From Limnohabitans sp. INBF002 (lineage in GTDB: Bacteria; Pseudomonadota; Gammaproteobacteria; Burkholderiales; Burkholderiaceae_C): DNA of 64,000 bases. Positions 53,380 through 62,310 of this stretch are shown here, piece by piece. The notes under the pieces were generated by a model that worked only from the letters and a program-made list of their open reading frames with translations, was not told the origin of the DNA and made no database searches. Every line of letters starts with the position of its first letter. Within the stretch, counting starts at the first letter, position 1. The stretch spans positions 558,001 through 622,000 of the forward strand of contig NZ_AP027055.1 in the NCBI RefSeq assembly GCF_027924905.1, in the 5' to 3' direction. The translations under genes were made by a program, and so were the position numbers.

Positions 53380-53709
53380 ATGCCAATCAAAGTAGAAGAG
53401 TACCTTCGTGAAGACGCCTCAAGCCCTTACAAAACTTGGTTTGACAGTTTGTCAGCCCAAGCTGCTGCCAAGGTGACGGTGGCCAAACTTCGCATGGAGT
53501 TGGGCAACACGTCGGGCATCAAGTGGTTTGACGGCATGGGCGAATACGTCATCGACTGGGGGCCGGGCTACCGGATTTACCTAGCCAAAGACGGCGACAC
53601 GCTCATCATTTTGTTTGGCGGTGGAACCAAGCGCGGGCAACAGCGCTACATCGACAAGGCAAAGGTTTTGTTAGCTGAGTACAAAGCTCGTAAAAAGCAA
53701 AAGAGGTAA
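53380..53709 (+). CDS. HigB/RelE-like toxin of a type II toxin-antitoxin pair
   Basis: A 109-residue basic protein. KTWFDSLSAQAAAKVTVAKLRMELGN, GMGEYVIDWGPGYRIYLAKDGD and LIILFGGGTKRGQQRYIDKA match the RelE-superfamily 'addiction module killer' group, probably a ribosome-dependent mRNA interferase. The antitoxin gene follows two bases later. The order toxin before antitoxin is typical of HigBA. Confidence 0.9.
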   Translation: MPIKVEEYLREDASSPYKTWFDSLSAQAAAKVTVAKLRMELGNTSGIKWFDGMGEYVIDWGPGYRIYLAKDGDTLIILFGGGTKRGQQRYIDKAKVLLAEYKARKKQKR

Positions 53710-53711
53710 GC

Positions 53712-54032
53712 ATGGCACTGACTAGAAATTTCAAAGAAACCGTCATTCAACGCGTGCAGGCCGATGCATCGTTTGCACAAGCCTTGCTCGACGAAGCCGC
53801 TACTTTGTTCTTGAATGGTGAGCCAGAAACCGCGCGCCTCATCTTGCGTGACCTGGTGAATGCCACCATTGGCTTTGAGCAACTCGCCACACTCACCCAC
53901 AAGCCTAGCAAAAGCCTGCATCGCATGTTGTCGCCGACGGGCAATCCGAGCATGGACAACTTAGCGGCTATTTTTCTGGCAGTGCGCGAAAAGTTACAAG
54001 TGAGCTTATCTGCGCATTCGGTGGCGGTTTAA
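53712..54032 (+). CDS. HigA-like antitoxin
   Basis: A 106-residue protein. GFEQLATLTHKPSKSLHRMLSPTGNPSMDNLAAIF is a helix-turn-helix of the antitoxin type. It would bind the toxin and repress the operon at the palindrome near 53357. It starts two bases after the toxin stop and its 3' end overlaps the convergent lrgB-like gene by four bases. Confidence 0.89.
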   Translation: MALTRNFKETVIQRVQADASFAQALLDEAATLFLNGEPETARLILRDLVNATIGFEQLATLTHKPSKSLHRMLSPTGNPSMDNLAAIFLAVREKLQVSLSAHSVAV

Positions 54033-54769
54033 AACCACCAAGCCACCGCTTGCGGAATCACCACCGCACCCACAATGCCGTGCAAGCCCATGCCTAGGCT
54101 GGCGTAGGCGCCGGCTTCGGGGTGCACGCTGAAGGCGCGTGAGGTGCCAATGCCGTGTGCGGCCACGCCGAGGGCAAAGCCGCGTTGCCACCATTGCGTG
54201 ACGCGCAAAGCATCCAACACGTAGCGGCCCAGCACCGCACCCAAGATGCCGGTGCTCACGGCAAAGATGGCGGTCAACGTGGGTGAGGCTTGCACGCGTT
54301 CGGCAATGCCCATTGCAATCGGCGCGGTGACCGACTTGGCCACAAGGCCACGCACCAACGATTCGTCCACACCCAACCAACGCGCCATGCCCACGGCGGT
54401 GAACACCGAGGTCACGCCACCTGCCATCAGCGACAACATCAACACGCCCATGCGCCCCTTGAGAGAAGCAAAACCTTTGTAGATTGGAATGGCCAGCGAC
54501 ACCGTGGCCGTGCCCAGCAAGAAGTGCACAAACTGCGCGCCTTCGAAATATTTGGCATACGGCATGTCGAGCACGCTGATGCTGAGCGTGACCACCACCA
54601 CCGCAATCAACACCGGGTTGGCCAGCGGGTTGCGCTGGCTGCGCTCGTACAGCGTGAGGCCCAGCAAATACGCGCTCAGCGTCAGCACCAACGCCAGCAG
54701 CGGGCTACCCGAGAGGTACACCCAAATCTCAGAGATGGGCGGCAAGTGCGTTTGAAATTCGTTACTCAT
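54029..54769 (-). CDS. LrgB-family membrane protein
   Basis: A 246-residue protein with about eight helices. LVAKSVTAPIAMGIAERVQASPTLTAIFAV and FALGVAAHGIGTSRAFSVHPEAGAYASLGMGLHG are the LrgB-family blocks. LrgAB-type systems export pyruvate, glycolate or related solutes or affect cell lysis, depending on the organism. It overlaps the lrgA-like gene by eight bases. Confidence 0.9.
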   Translation of the reverse strand: MSNEFQTHLPPISEIWVYLSGSPLLALVLTLSAYLLGLTLYERSQRNPLANPVLIAVVVVTLSISVLDMPYAKYFEGAQFVHFLLGTATVSLAIPIYKGFASLKGRMGVLMLSLMAGGVTSVFTAVGMARWLGVDESLVRGLVAKSVTAPIAMGIAERVQASPTLTAIFAVSTGILGAVLGRYVLDALRVTQWWQRGFALGVAAHGIGTSRAFSVHPEAGAYASLGMGLHGIVGAVVIPQAVAWWF

Positions 54770-55112
54770 GCGTCGGCTCCTTCTTGGTCAACACCTTGAG
54801 CAAACCCGCCGTCACCGCCACCGTGGCCAGCACACTCACCAACAGCGCTGCGCTGATGGCCCATGCATTGGCTTTCAGCACTGGCAGATAAAGCACCACG
54901 CCCACTGACGCAGGGATGAACAACAACCCCAAGTGCTGCAAGATGCTGCTGCCCACCAAATCAATCGATGCAGGCACGCGGCCACGCACGCTGAGAAACG
55001 CCAGCAGCAGCACCAAGCCCAGCACAGGGCCAGGGATGAAGGGCAAGGCGAACTTAGACACCAGCTCGCCGAGCGCTTGAAAGATGAAGAGTTGAACGAG
55101 GCCTTGAATCAT
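54762..55112 (-). CDS. LrgA/CidA-family membrane protein
   Basis: A 116-residue protein with four helices. FIPGPVLGLVLLLAFLSV and LGLLFIPASVGVVLYLPVL are typical CidA/LrgA blocks. It works with the adjacent LrgB-like protein in solute export or holin-like functions. It is the first gene of the pair. Confidence 0.88.
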   Translation of the reverse strand: MIQGLVQLFIFQALGELVSKFALPFIPGPVLGLVLLLAFLSVRGRVPASIDLVGSSILQHLGLLFIPASVGVVLYLPVLKANAWAISAALLVSVLATVAVTAGLLKVLTKKEPTHE

Positions 55113-55173
55113 GACAACAGTGTAGACAACACACTTGGTGGCATGAGGTCAAAACAGTTCAACCCAACGCCTG

Positions 55174-55683
55174 TCAGTGGTTGTGCATCATCGGCATCTC
55201 TGGCGTTGCATCGACGCCGTAGCCTAATAGTGACGGGTCAAGCATGCCAGCGATCATGGCAATGTGGCCGAAAACCAAGAACAAGGCCACGCACGTGGCG
55301 TGTACTTTGCGTTTGTCTTCATCGCTCGCATCGGCGTTCACCCATCCCAGCTCTTGCAGGGCGATGTAGATGAGGGGCAACCCACCAATCAAATAGCAAG
55401 AGACTGCGATCACATCAATGGCGGTGCGCCATTCGCCCGCTTTGGTGATGGGTAAAACAGCCGTGGTCATCAAGTACACGATCACGCCAACAAAGTACAA
55501 GCCGACGGTGATACCTGCAGCGCGATTGAGGCTGTGTACCCATCCCGTGAAGTTGCGGGTGAATAGCAGATACAGCTCTGTGATGGCCAAAGTCTCAGCC
55601 AAGATCACGGGCACAGCCATAAAAATCAAGAGGTTCCAGGGTTGGTTAACCGCCAGCAGCTCCATGTAATGCGTCATGTTCAT
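55174..55683 (-). CDS. Four-helix membrane protein of unknown function
   Basis: A 169-residue protein with helices at about 14-36, 50-72, 87-108 and 128-147. The tail is rich in Met and His (MPMMHNH). No firm family is recognised. ATG 55683 (MNMTHYMELL) follows GGAGA. The upstream neighbour is a small Cys/His-rich secreted protein on the same strand, and both may relate to metal handling. Confidence 0.7.
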   Translation of the reverse strand: MNMTHYMELLAVNQPWNLLIFMAVPVILAETLAITELYLLFTRNFTGWVHSLNRAAGITVGLYFVGVIVYLMTTAVLPITKAGEWRTAIDVIAVSCYLIGGLPLIYIALQELGWVNADASDEDKRKVHATCVALFLVFGHIAMIAGMLDPSLLGYGVDATPEMPMMHNH

Positions 55684-55737
55684 CAATTTCTCCAATAAAA
55701 GTAAATAGCCCAGAAAAGGGCAATAGGTTCTTTGTGC

Positions 55738-56064
55738 TCAGAGATGGCGCTTGGGGGGCTTGAACTGCTGACTTGGCATGTCCTGCAAAACCAGGATTTG
55801 AAAAACAGGATTCAGAATTTCTGTGGCGCTGACGCCTGAACACACGTGGCGTGTGATGGCTGCCGTCAGGCCCGTGCAGCAAATGTGACCACGGAGATGG
55901 CATGGCTTGGCAGCCGGAGCAGTGGCGGCTTCTTCGCACGCATGAAAGTCATGTGCGGCAACAGTGTCCACGGCTTGTGTATGGAAGGTCTCGATGGGCA
56001 TCGCCACAGCATGGAACATGCTGCTGAGCAAGCTGATGCAGATGAAGAGACACACGTTTCGCAT
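55738..56064 (-). CDS. Small secreted Cys/His-rich protein
   Basis: A 108-residue protein with a signal peptide (MRNVCLFICISLLSSMFHAVA). The mature part has clustered His and Cys (HDFHACEE, KPCHLRGHICCTG, TRHVCSG), which suggests metal binding or disulfides. It resembles small copper-related periplasmic proteins in composition only. It starts the unit with the four-helix protein 55 bp downstream. Confidence 0.55.
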   Translation of the reverse strand: MRNVCLFICISLLSSMFHAVAMPIETFHTQAVDTVAAHDFHACEEAATAPAAKPCHLRGHICCTGLTAAITRHVCSGVSATEILNPVFQILVLQDMPSQQFKPPKRHL

Positions 56065-56167
56065 GAACTGATTCTAAGTCTGCATTGATCCTGCACCTAT
56101 TCACAAGCAACGTGCTAATGAGGTTCAGGTCACAATTGATGGCCGATCGCCGCAGAAAAATCTACCG

Positions 56168-57370
56168 ATGTCTGAACCTGTCAAAAAACTCCCACCAGGT
56201 ATCTGGGTATTGGGATTTGTGAGCATGCTCATGGACATCTCCTCAGAGATGATTCACAGCTTGTTGCCGATGTTTTTGGTCGGCGTGTTGGGCGTGAGCG
56301 TTTTTACCGTTGGCATCATCGAAGGCTTGGCAGAGGCCACCGCTTTGATCGTCAAGGTGTTCTCAGGGGCCTTGAGTGATTATTTGGGTCGACGCAAGGG
56401 GTTGGCGGTCCTCGGCTATGCGCTTGGCGCTTTGACCAAACCCTTATTTGCCATCGCGTCAGGCGCAGGTCTTGTCATTGCTGCAAGATTGATCGACCGT
56501 GTGGGCAAAGGCATTCGCGGTGCACCGCGCGACGCCTTGGTGGCTGACATTGCGCCCCCTGACATGCGCGGTGCCGCTTTTGGTCTGCGTCAGTCCCTCG
56601 ACACTGTGGGCGCTTTTGTTGGGCCACTGCTGGGTGTGGGTCTGATGCTGCTTTGGGCCAACGACTACCGTGCCGTTTTTTGGTTTGCCGTGATTCCCGG
56701 GGTGATGGCTGTGGGTTTGTTGCTGTTTGGCGTTCATGAGCCGGAACGGCACATGAGCCACAAGCGAACAAATCCGATCCAACGCGACAACTTGCGTCGC
56801 CTTGGCGCATCGTATTGGTGGGTGGTTGCGATTGGTGGGCTGTTCACACTGGCTCGGTTCAGCGAAGCATTTTTGGTACTTCGTGCGCAGCAATCCGGCG
56901 TGGCCGCAGCGTTTGTGCCGCTGGTGATGGTGGCCATGAATCTGGTTTACGCGGGGTCTGCCTACCCGTTCGGATGGCTTTCTGATCGCATGAGTCACGC
57001 CAAATTGTTGGCGTTAGGGCTGATCGTCTTGATAGCGGCTGATCTCGTGCTGGCCAGTGGGCACCACTGGTGGACGGTCCTCATTGGCGTCAGCTTGTGG
57101 GGTGTGCACATGGGCATGACCCAAGGACTTTTAGCGACGATGGTGGCAGATAACTCACCCGCTGATCTTCGAGGCACGGCGTATGGTGTGTTTAATCTCA
57201 TCAGCGGTCTTGCCATGCTGGTGGCCAGCGGTTTTGCGGGGTGGTTGTGGGACCAGCACGGCGCCGAAGCAACCTTTCATGCGGGAGCCATCTATTCTTT
57301 CATTGCCTTGTTGGGGCTTGCTGTGCGGTGGCGATTGCTGGTTGGCAATCCGATAGATCAACCTCGCTGA
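56168..57370 (+). CDS. MFS transporter
   Basis: A 400-residue protein with twelve helices. GALSDYLGRRKGLAVLGYAL is the MFS loop 2-3 signature, and RLIDRVGKGIRGAPRDALVAD is typical of a subgroup of uncharacterised bacterial MFS carriers. Substrate unknown. The gene stands alone between convergent and divergent neighbours. Confidence 0.88.
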   Translation: MSEPVKKLPPGIWVLGFVSMLMDISSEMIHSLLPMFLVGVLGVSVFTVGIIEGLAEATALIVKVFSGALSDYLGRRKGLAVLGYALGALTKPLFAIASGAGLVIAARLIDRVGKGIRGAPRDALVADIAPPDMRGAAFGLRQSLDTVGAFVGPLLGVGLMLLWANDYRAVFWFAVIPGVMAVGLLLFGVHEPERHMSHKRTNPIQRDNLRRLGASYWWVVAIGGLFTLARFSEAFLVLRAQQSGVAAAFVPLVMVAMNLVYAGSAYPFGWLSDRMSHAKLLALGLIVLIAADLVLASGHHWWTVLIGVSLWGVHMGMTQGLLATMVADNSPADLRGTAYGVFNLISGLAMLVASGFAGWLWDQHGAEATFHAGAIYSFIALLGLAVRWRLLVGNPIDQPR

Positions 57371-57401
57371 CACATACTCAAGCGCTGCGGTGAGCGCTCA
57401 A

Positions 57402-58805
57402 TTACCTTCCTCCTAAAGCCAACTGCAGAGCCAGTTGGTTATGCCTCTCAATCAACGGCCCCATGTCGACCGTGGCAATCTCACCCTTGCGCACTACCAC
57501 GCGGCCATTGACTACGACGTAGTCTGCGTTGTCGCTGGCGCAAAGCAGCAGCGCACCCACGGGGTCGTGTACTGCGCCGCCGGCCATGCTGAGGGTGTCG
57601 GTGCGGAACATGGCGATGTCGGCGCAGTAGCCTGGCTTGATTTGTCCCAGCTCGTGCGCACGGCCCAGTACTTCTGCACCGCCGCGTGTGGCTAAGCGCA
57701 GGGCGTCGCGCGGTGTCATCTCCGCGGGGCCGTGGTCGCAACCGAAGTCGTCCAGTGCTCGGCCCACGCGTGCCAGCAGCATCGCCTGGCGGGCTTCGTT
57801 CAACAAGTGCGCCGCGTCGTTGCTGGCGCTGCCGTCTACGCCCAAACCCATGGGCACACCGGCGTCTAGCATTTTGCGCAGGGGCAAGATGCCGCTGGCC
57901 AAGCGCATGTTGCTGCACGGGCAGTGGGCAATGCCCGTGCGCGTGCGTGCAAACAAATACGTGCCCTCGTCGTCCAGCTTCACGCAGTGGGCGTGCCACA
58001 CGTCGTGGCCCACCCAGCCGAGGTCTTCGGCGTATTGCGCGGGTGTGCAGTTGAATTTCTCTTTGGTGTACGCAATGTCGTGGTCGTTCTCGGCCAAGTG
58101 CGTGTGCAGTCGTACCTTGTGCGCGCGGGCCAATTTGGCGGCTTCACGCATCAGGTCTTGGCTCACGCTAAAGGGTGAGCAAGGGGCAACGGCCACATGC
58201 GTCATCGCGCCAAAGCTGGCGTCGTGGTAGGTCTCAATCAGGCGTTGGGTTTCTTTGAGGATGAAGGCTTCCTTTTCCACCACGCGGTCAGGTGGCAGGC
58301 CACCTTGGCTCTCACCCACGCTCATGCTGCCGCGCGTGGCGGTGAAGCGCATGCCAATGGTGTGCGCGGCTTCAATGCTGTCGTCCAGTCGCACGCCGTT
58401 GGGGTAGATGTACAGGTGGTCGCTGCTGGTGGTGCAGCCGCTCAGCAGCAGCTCAGCCATGGCCACTTGGTTAGACACCAACACCATCTCGGGCGTGAGG
58501 CCTGCCCAAATCGGGTACAGCCCTTTGAGCCAGCTGAACAGCTCGGCGTTTTGCACCTGCGGCACGGCACGCGTGAGGCTTTGCACCATGTGGTGGTGCG
58601 TGTTGATGAGGCCGGGCACCACCACATGGCGGCGGGCGTCAATCACCTCGTCCACTTGCTTCAGCAGTTCGTCGATGTTTTCTTCCGCGGGAATGATGCG
58701 TTCAATGCGGCCATCGCGCAGCAGCAGCGAGGCGTCGTTGAGTTCGGTGTTGGCATCGTCTTGCGTGGCGATGCAGCGGGCGCGGTGGATGAGCAGGGTG
58801 GTCAT
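57402..58805 (-). CDS. 8-oxoguanine deaminase-like amidohydrolase
   Basis: A 467-residue TIM-barrel deaminase of the AtzA/TrzA-like family. Metal and catalytic motifs are GLINTHHHMVQSL, RLHTHLAENDHD, WHAHCVKLDDEG and GLGVDGSASNDA. SGCTTSSDHLYIYPNG and RGSMSVGESQGGLPPD resemble P. aeruginosa 8-oxoguanine deaminase from memory. That enzyme makes urate from 8-oxoguanine, which fits the urate pathway here. Guanine deaminase or an s-triazine relative is the alternative. ATG 58805 is preferred to TTG 58811. Confidence 0.82.
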   Translation of the reverse strand: MTTLLIHRARCIATQDDANTELNDASLLLRDGRIERIIPAEENIDELLKQVDEVIDARRHVVVPGLINTHHHMVQSLTRAVPQVQNAELFSWLKGLYPIWAGLTPEMVLVSNQVAMAELLLSGCTTSSDHLYIYPNGVRLDDSIEAAHTIGMRFTATRGSMSVGESQGGLPPDRVVEKEAFILKETQRLIETYHDASFGAMTHVAVAPCSPFSVSQDLMREAAKLARAHKVRLHTHLAENDHDIAYTKEKFNCTPAQYAEDLGWVGHDVWHAHCVKLDDEGTYLFARTRTGIAHCPCSNMRLASGILPLRKMLDAGVPMGLGVDGSASNDAAHLLNEARQAMLLARVGRALDDFGCDHGPAEMTPRDALRLATRGGAEVLGRAHELGQIKPGYCADIAMFRTDTLSMAGGAVHDPVGALLLCASDNADYVVVNGRVVVRKGEIATVDMGPLIERHNQLALQLALGGR

Positions 58806-58898
58806 GGTCAAACTTTAACCTTTGTTGTATGGCTTACTTGTGGCACCCGAGTGGTTTCCACAGGGGCTAGGCCGCATCAGGCACGGCACAATTTGGGG

Positions 58899-60227
58899 AT
58901 GCAAGAAGCAAGCCCACCTATTCCTAGCCCGTCCATCCATCCCGACGCATTTTTAGCCATGCTCTACCAAGCCGCCGTCAAGCGAGCTTTGCCACTGCAC
59001 AACACCGCGGCTTATTTGCCCAAGCCCCCCAAGGGCCGCACCGTGGTGCTGGGCGCTGGCAAAGCCGGTGGTGCGATGGCGCAAGCGGTTGAAGCGCTGT
59101 GGCCTGCTGACAAACCGTTGTCGGGCTTGGTGGTCACGCGCTACCACCACACGCCACCGCGTCCTGCGGGTTTGCCAGAGCGTATTGAGGTGGTCGAGGC
59201 GTCGCACCCCGTGCCCGATGCGGCAGGCTTGGCCGCTGCCGAGCGCATCTTGCAACTCACCCAAGGGTTGACCGCTGACGACTTGGTGTTGTTCTTGATT
59301 TCTGGCGGTGGCTCGGCCTTGCTGACGCTGCCCGCCGATGGTTTGACGCTGGAAGACAAGCAGCGCATCAACCGCGACTTGCTCAACAGCGGCGCTGGGA
59401 TTGGCGAGATGAACTGCGTGCGCAAACACCTTTCGCGCATCAAGGGCGGTCGCTTGGCTGCTGCTTGCGCGCCAGCCCAAGTGGTCACGCTCACCATCAG
59501 CGATGTGCCGGGTGACGACCCCTCTGTCATTGCCAGCGGCCCGACAGTGCCCGACATCACCACGTGTGCAGATGCACTGGCCATTTTGAAACGCTACAAG
59601 ATCGAAGTGCCTGCCGCCATTGAAGCCTCGCTGAACGCGGGTGTGCTAGAAACACCCAAGCCCAGCGCTGAATGGGCCAATCAGCCCGTGCATTTGATCG
59701 CCACGCCCCAGCAGTCGCTAGACGCTGCCGCCGAGCTGGCCCGTGCCGCAGGCCTGAACGCCTATGTGCTGAGCGACGAGCTAGAAGGCGAGTCACGCGA
59801 AGTCGGCAAAGTACATGCCGCCTTGGCACGCGCCGCGGCGCACGGCAAAGGGCCTTTCCAAAAGCCATGCGTCATTCTGAGCGGTGGCGAAACCACGGTG
59901 ACCATTCGCAAACAGGCCGCCGGCACGCCTAAAGGCAGAGGTGGCCGTGCCGGTGAGTTTTGTTTGGGCCTCGCCGTGGCTTTGCAAGCGCAAGCAGGCG
60001 TGTGGGCCATTGCCGCCGACACCGATGGCATTGACGGCATCGAAGACAACGCAGGTGCCCGCGTCACACCCGACACCTTGGCCCGTGCCGAGACCCAAGG
60101 TGTGAAAGCGGCGGACTGTTTAGATCGAAACGACGCCTACGGTTTCTTTGAGGCGGTGGGTGACTTGGTGGTCACGGGCCCCACGCACACCAATGTCAAC
60201 GACTTTCGGGCGATGTTGGTGCTTTAA
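58899..60227 (+). CDS. Glycerate 2-kinase (MOFRL/TtuD family)
   Basis: A 442-residue protein. VVLGAGKAGGAMAQAVE (nucleotide-binding) and LFLISGGGSALL, then ISDVPGDDPSVIASGP and the MOFRL segment GGRAGEFCLGLAVAL with AADTDGIDG are the family blocks. It phosphorylates D-glycerate to 2-phosphoglycerate. It could feed glyoxylate from ureidoglycolate through tartronate semialdehyde into central metabolism, or serve tartrate breakdown. ATG 58899 is used; a later Met (58959) is possible. Confidence 0.9.
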   Translation: MQEASPPIPSPSIHPDAFLAMLYQAAVKRALPLHNTAAYLPKPPKGRTVVLGAGKAGGAMAQAVEALWPADKPLSGLVVTRYHHTPPRPAGLPERIEVVEASHPVPDAAGLAAAERILQLTQGLTADDLVLFLISGGGSALLTLPADGLTLEDKQRINRDLLNSGAGIGEMNCVRKHLSRIKGGRLAAACAPAQVVTLTISDVPGDDPSVIASGPTVPDITTCADALAILKRYKIEVPAAIEASLNAGVLETPKPSAEWANQPVHLIATPQQSLDAAAELARAAGLNAYVLSDELEGESREVGKVHAALARAAAHGKGPFQKPCVILSGGETTVTIRKQAAGTPKGRGGRAGEFCLGLAVALQAQAGVWAIAADTDGIDGIEDNAGARVTPDTLARAETQGVKAADCLDRNDAYGFFEAVGDLVVTGPTHTNVNDFRAMLVL

Positions 60228-60231
60228 ACCT

Positions 60232-60660
60232 TCATTCGCACAAGCTGCGAATCGACGGCGGAATGGGCACGGCACGAATGCCAGGCTGCGGGTCGCCCGC
60301 GGCGGCGCGGTGGGCTGCAAAGATGCGCACTTCGTCACACGTCATGATGAGGTCGTCCCCGCGACGAATTTGGTACTGCGTCACAAAGCTCTTGGTGCGC
60401 CACTCGGTGATCGTGACGTGAATGTCCAACACATCGCCATAGCTGGCCGTGTTGATGAAGCGCGCATGCGTGTCCACGATGGGGGTGCCCAAGACACCCA
60501 AGGTTTTCTCGGTTTCATGCCAAGGCGGTACGCCGCATTGCACAAAGAAGTTGCGCGAGGCGGCATCAATCCAACGGAAGTAGTTGGGGAACCAGACAAT
60601 GCGTGCGGGGTCGCAGTCGCCAAACTCGACCTTCTGTTTGTAGACAATGGTTTTGCTCAT
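60232..60660 (-). CDS. 4HBT-family acyl-CoA thioesterase
   Basis: A 142-residue hot-dog-fold protein. VEFGDCDPARIVWFPNYFRWID contains the catalytic Asp of 4-hydroxybenzoyl-CoA thioesterase-like enzymes. THARFINTASYGDVLDI is also typical. ATG 60660 is used; a longer frame to 61296 overlaps the divergent ABC gene and has no support. It is convergent with the glycerate kinase. Confidence 0.87.
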   Translation of the reverse strand: MSKTIVYKQKVEFGDCDPARIVWFPNYFRWIDAASRNFFVQCGVPPWHETEKTLGVLGTPIVDTHARFINTASYGDVLDIHVTITEWRTKSFVTQYQIRRGDDLIMTCDEVRIFAAHRAAAGDPQPGIRAVPIPPSIRSLCE

Positions 60661-60750
60661 TTTCAAATTATCAGGCACGTTGCTTGCAAGAAGAGGTACA
60701 GCCAGAGCTGGTAACCTCACCTGTTCTGCGCGTAACTGAACTTTTTTGCG

Positions 60751-62310
60751 ATGCCCCAACCCCGACTGCAACTGACCCACATCACCAAGCGCTACCCTGC
60801 GGTAGTCGCCAACGATGCCATCCACCTCACGGTGAAGCCTGGTGAAATCCACGCGGTGTTGGGCGAAAACGGCGCGGGTAAATCCACGTTGATGAAAATC
60901 ATCTACGGCGCGGTCAAGCCCGATGCGGGCGAGATTCGTTTCAACGGCGAGGTGGCCCACATTCGCAACCCGCAAGAGGCGCGACGTCTGGGCATCAGCA
61001 TGGTGTTTCAACACTTCAGCTTGTTCGACACGCTCAGCGTGGCGGAGAACGTGTGGCTGGGCCTGGACAAATCGTTCAGCTTGGCCGAGGTGACGCAGCG
61101 CATCACCGACACCGCCGCGCAATACGGCCTCGACATTGACCCTGCGCGCCCCGTGCACACGCTGGGTGTGGGCGAGATGCAGCGCGTGGAAATCATCCGC
61201 GCTTTGCTGACCAATCCGCAGCTGCTCATCTTGGACGAGCCCACCTCGGTGCTGACCCCGCAAGCGGTAGAGAAGCTGTTTGTGGTGCTGCGGCAACTCG
61301 CCTCAGAAGGGCGCAGCATTTTGTACATCAGCCACAAGCTGCACGAAATTCGTGCGCTGTGCACCGCCTGCACCGTGATGCGTGCAGGCCGCGTGACGGG
61401 TGTGTGCGACCCGCGCCAAGAAACCAATGCTTCGCTGAGCCAAATGATGATTGGCAGCTTGCCGCCCGAACTGCACGTGCGTGAGCACAAGCCCGGCGCT
61501 GTCGTGTTGAGCGTGCACGATTTGCGTTTGCAAGCGGACGATCCGTTTGGCGTGGCCCTGAATGGGGTGAACCTGCAAGTGCGCGCAGGTGAGGTGGTGG
61601 GCATTGCCGGTGTGTCGGGCAACGGCCAACGCGAGCTGCTGTTTGCTTTGTCGGGTGAAGACATGCGCGCGGGGGCTGACAGCATTCAACTCAGCGGCCA
61701 AGCCATGGGCCAGCTCAACCCTGACCAACGCCGCGACCTCGGCCTGCACTTTGTGCCTGAAGAACGTTTGGGCCGTGGTGCAGTGCCTAGCCTGAGCCTT
61801 GCGCAAAACCTGTTGCTGACTCGCCATGACGCGGTGGCCTCCAACGGTGTGGCGGGTGCTTTGGGTTGGCTCAACTTGAAAACGCTGCACACCCAAGCGG
61901 CCCACATCATTGCCAAATACCAAGTGAAAGCGGGCGGGCCTGATGCGGCTGCGCGTTCACTGTCGGGTGGCAATTTGCAAAAGTTTTTGGTGGGCCGCGA
62001 GATTGAAGCCGCGCCCAAGTTGCTCATCGTGTCGCAGCCCACATGGGGTGTGGACGTGGGCGCTGCCGCGCAAATACGCGCCGCACTGCTGGCCCTGCGC
62101 GATGCAGGCTGCGCAGTGTTGGTGGTGAGTGAGGAGTTGGACGAATTGTTAGAACTGTCAGACCGTTTGCATGTGATGGCCGAAGGCCGTTTGTCGCCCG
62201 CGCTCACCCGTGAAGAAGCCAATGTGTCGCGCATCGGTGCGTGGATGAGTGGCTTGTGGGATAGCCCACATGTGTCAGAGATGCAGGAGGTGAACCATGC
62301 TGCGTCTTGA
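60751..62310 (+). CDS. Nucleoside/purine-type ABC transporter ATPase (two domains)
   Basis: A 519-residue double ATPase of the YufO/NupA type. The first domain has Walker A GENGAGKSTLMK and the signature-like LGVGEMQRVEI. The second has a degenerate Walker A (GVSGNGQRELLFA) and the signature RSLSGGNLQKFLVGREI. It overlaps the first permease gene by 14 bases. Such systems import nucleosides with a BmpA-like lipoprotein, which is not in this window. It fits the purine theme of the region. Confidence 0.91.
   Translation: MPQPRLQLTHITKRYPAVVANDAIHLTVKPGEIHAVLGENGAGKSTLMKIIYGAVKPDAGEIRFNGEVAHIRNPQEARRLGISMVFQHFSLFDTLSVAENVWLGLDKSFSLAEVTQRITDTAAQYGLDIDPARPVHTLGVGEMQRVEIIRALLTNPQLLILDEPTSVLTPQAVEKLFVVLRQLASEGRSILYISHKLHEIRALCTACTVMRAGRVTGVCDPRQETNASLSQMMIGSLPPELHVREHKPGAVVLSVHDLRLQADDPFGVALNGVNLQVRAGEVVGIAGVSGNGQRELLFALSGEDMRAGADSIQLSGQAMGQLNPDQRRDLGLHFVPEERLGRGAVPSLSLAQNLLLTRHDAVASNGVAGALGWLNLKTLHTQAAHIIAKYQVKAGGPDAAARSLSGGNLQKFLVGREIEAAPKLLIVSQPTWGVDVGAAAQIRAALLALRDAGCAVLVVSEELDELLELSDRLHVMAEGRLSPALTREEANVSRIGAWMSGLWDSPHVSEMQEVNHAAS

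Noticed and set aside
58824..58833. TTGTATGGCT before the 8-oxoguanine deaminase as a seventh regulon site
   Set aside because: Only one half of the palindrome is kept, so it is not counted as an operator.
58197..58898. A long upstream extension of the glycerate kinase frame
   Set aside because: It is antisense to the 8-oxoguanine deaminase gene; the kinase homology starts after 58899.
60661..61296. An N-terminal extension of the thioesterase
   Set aside because: It overlaps the divergent ABC ATPase and its text is shadow-like; the hot-dog domain starts at ATG 60660.
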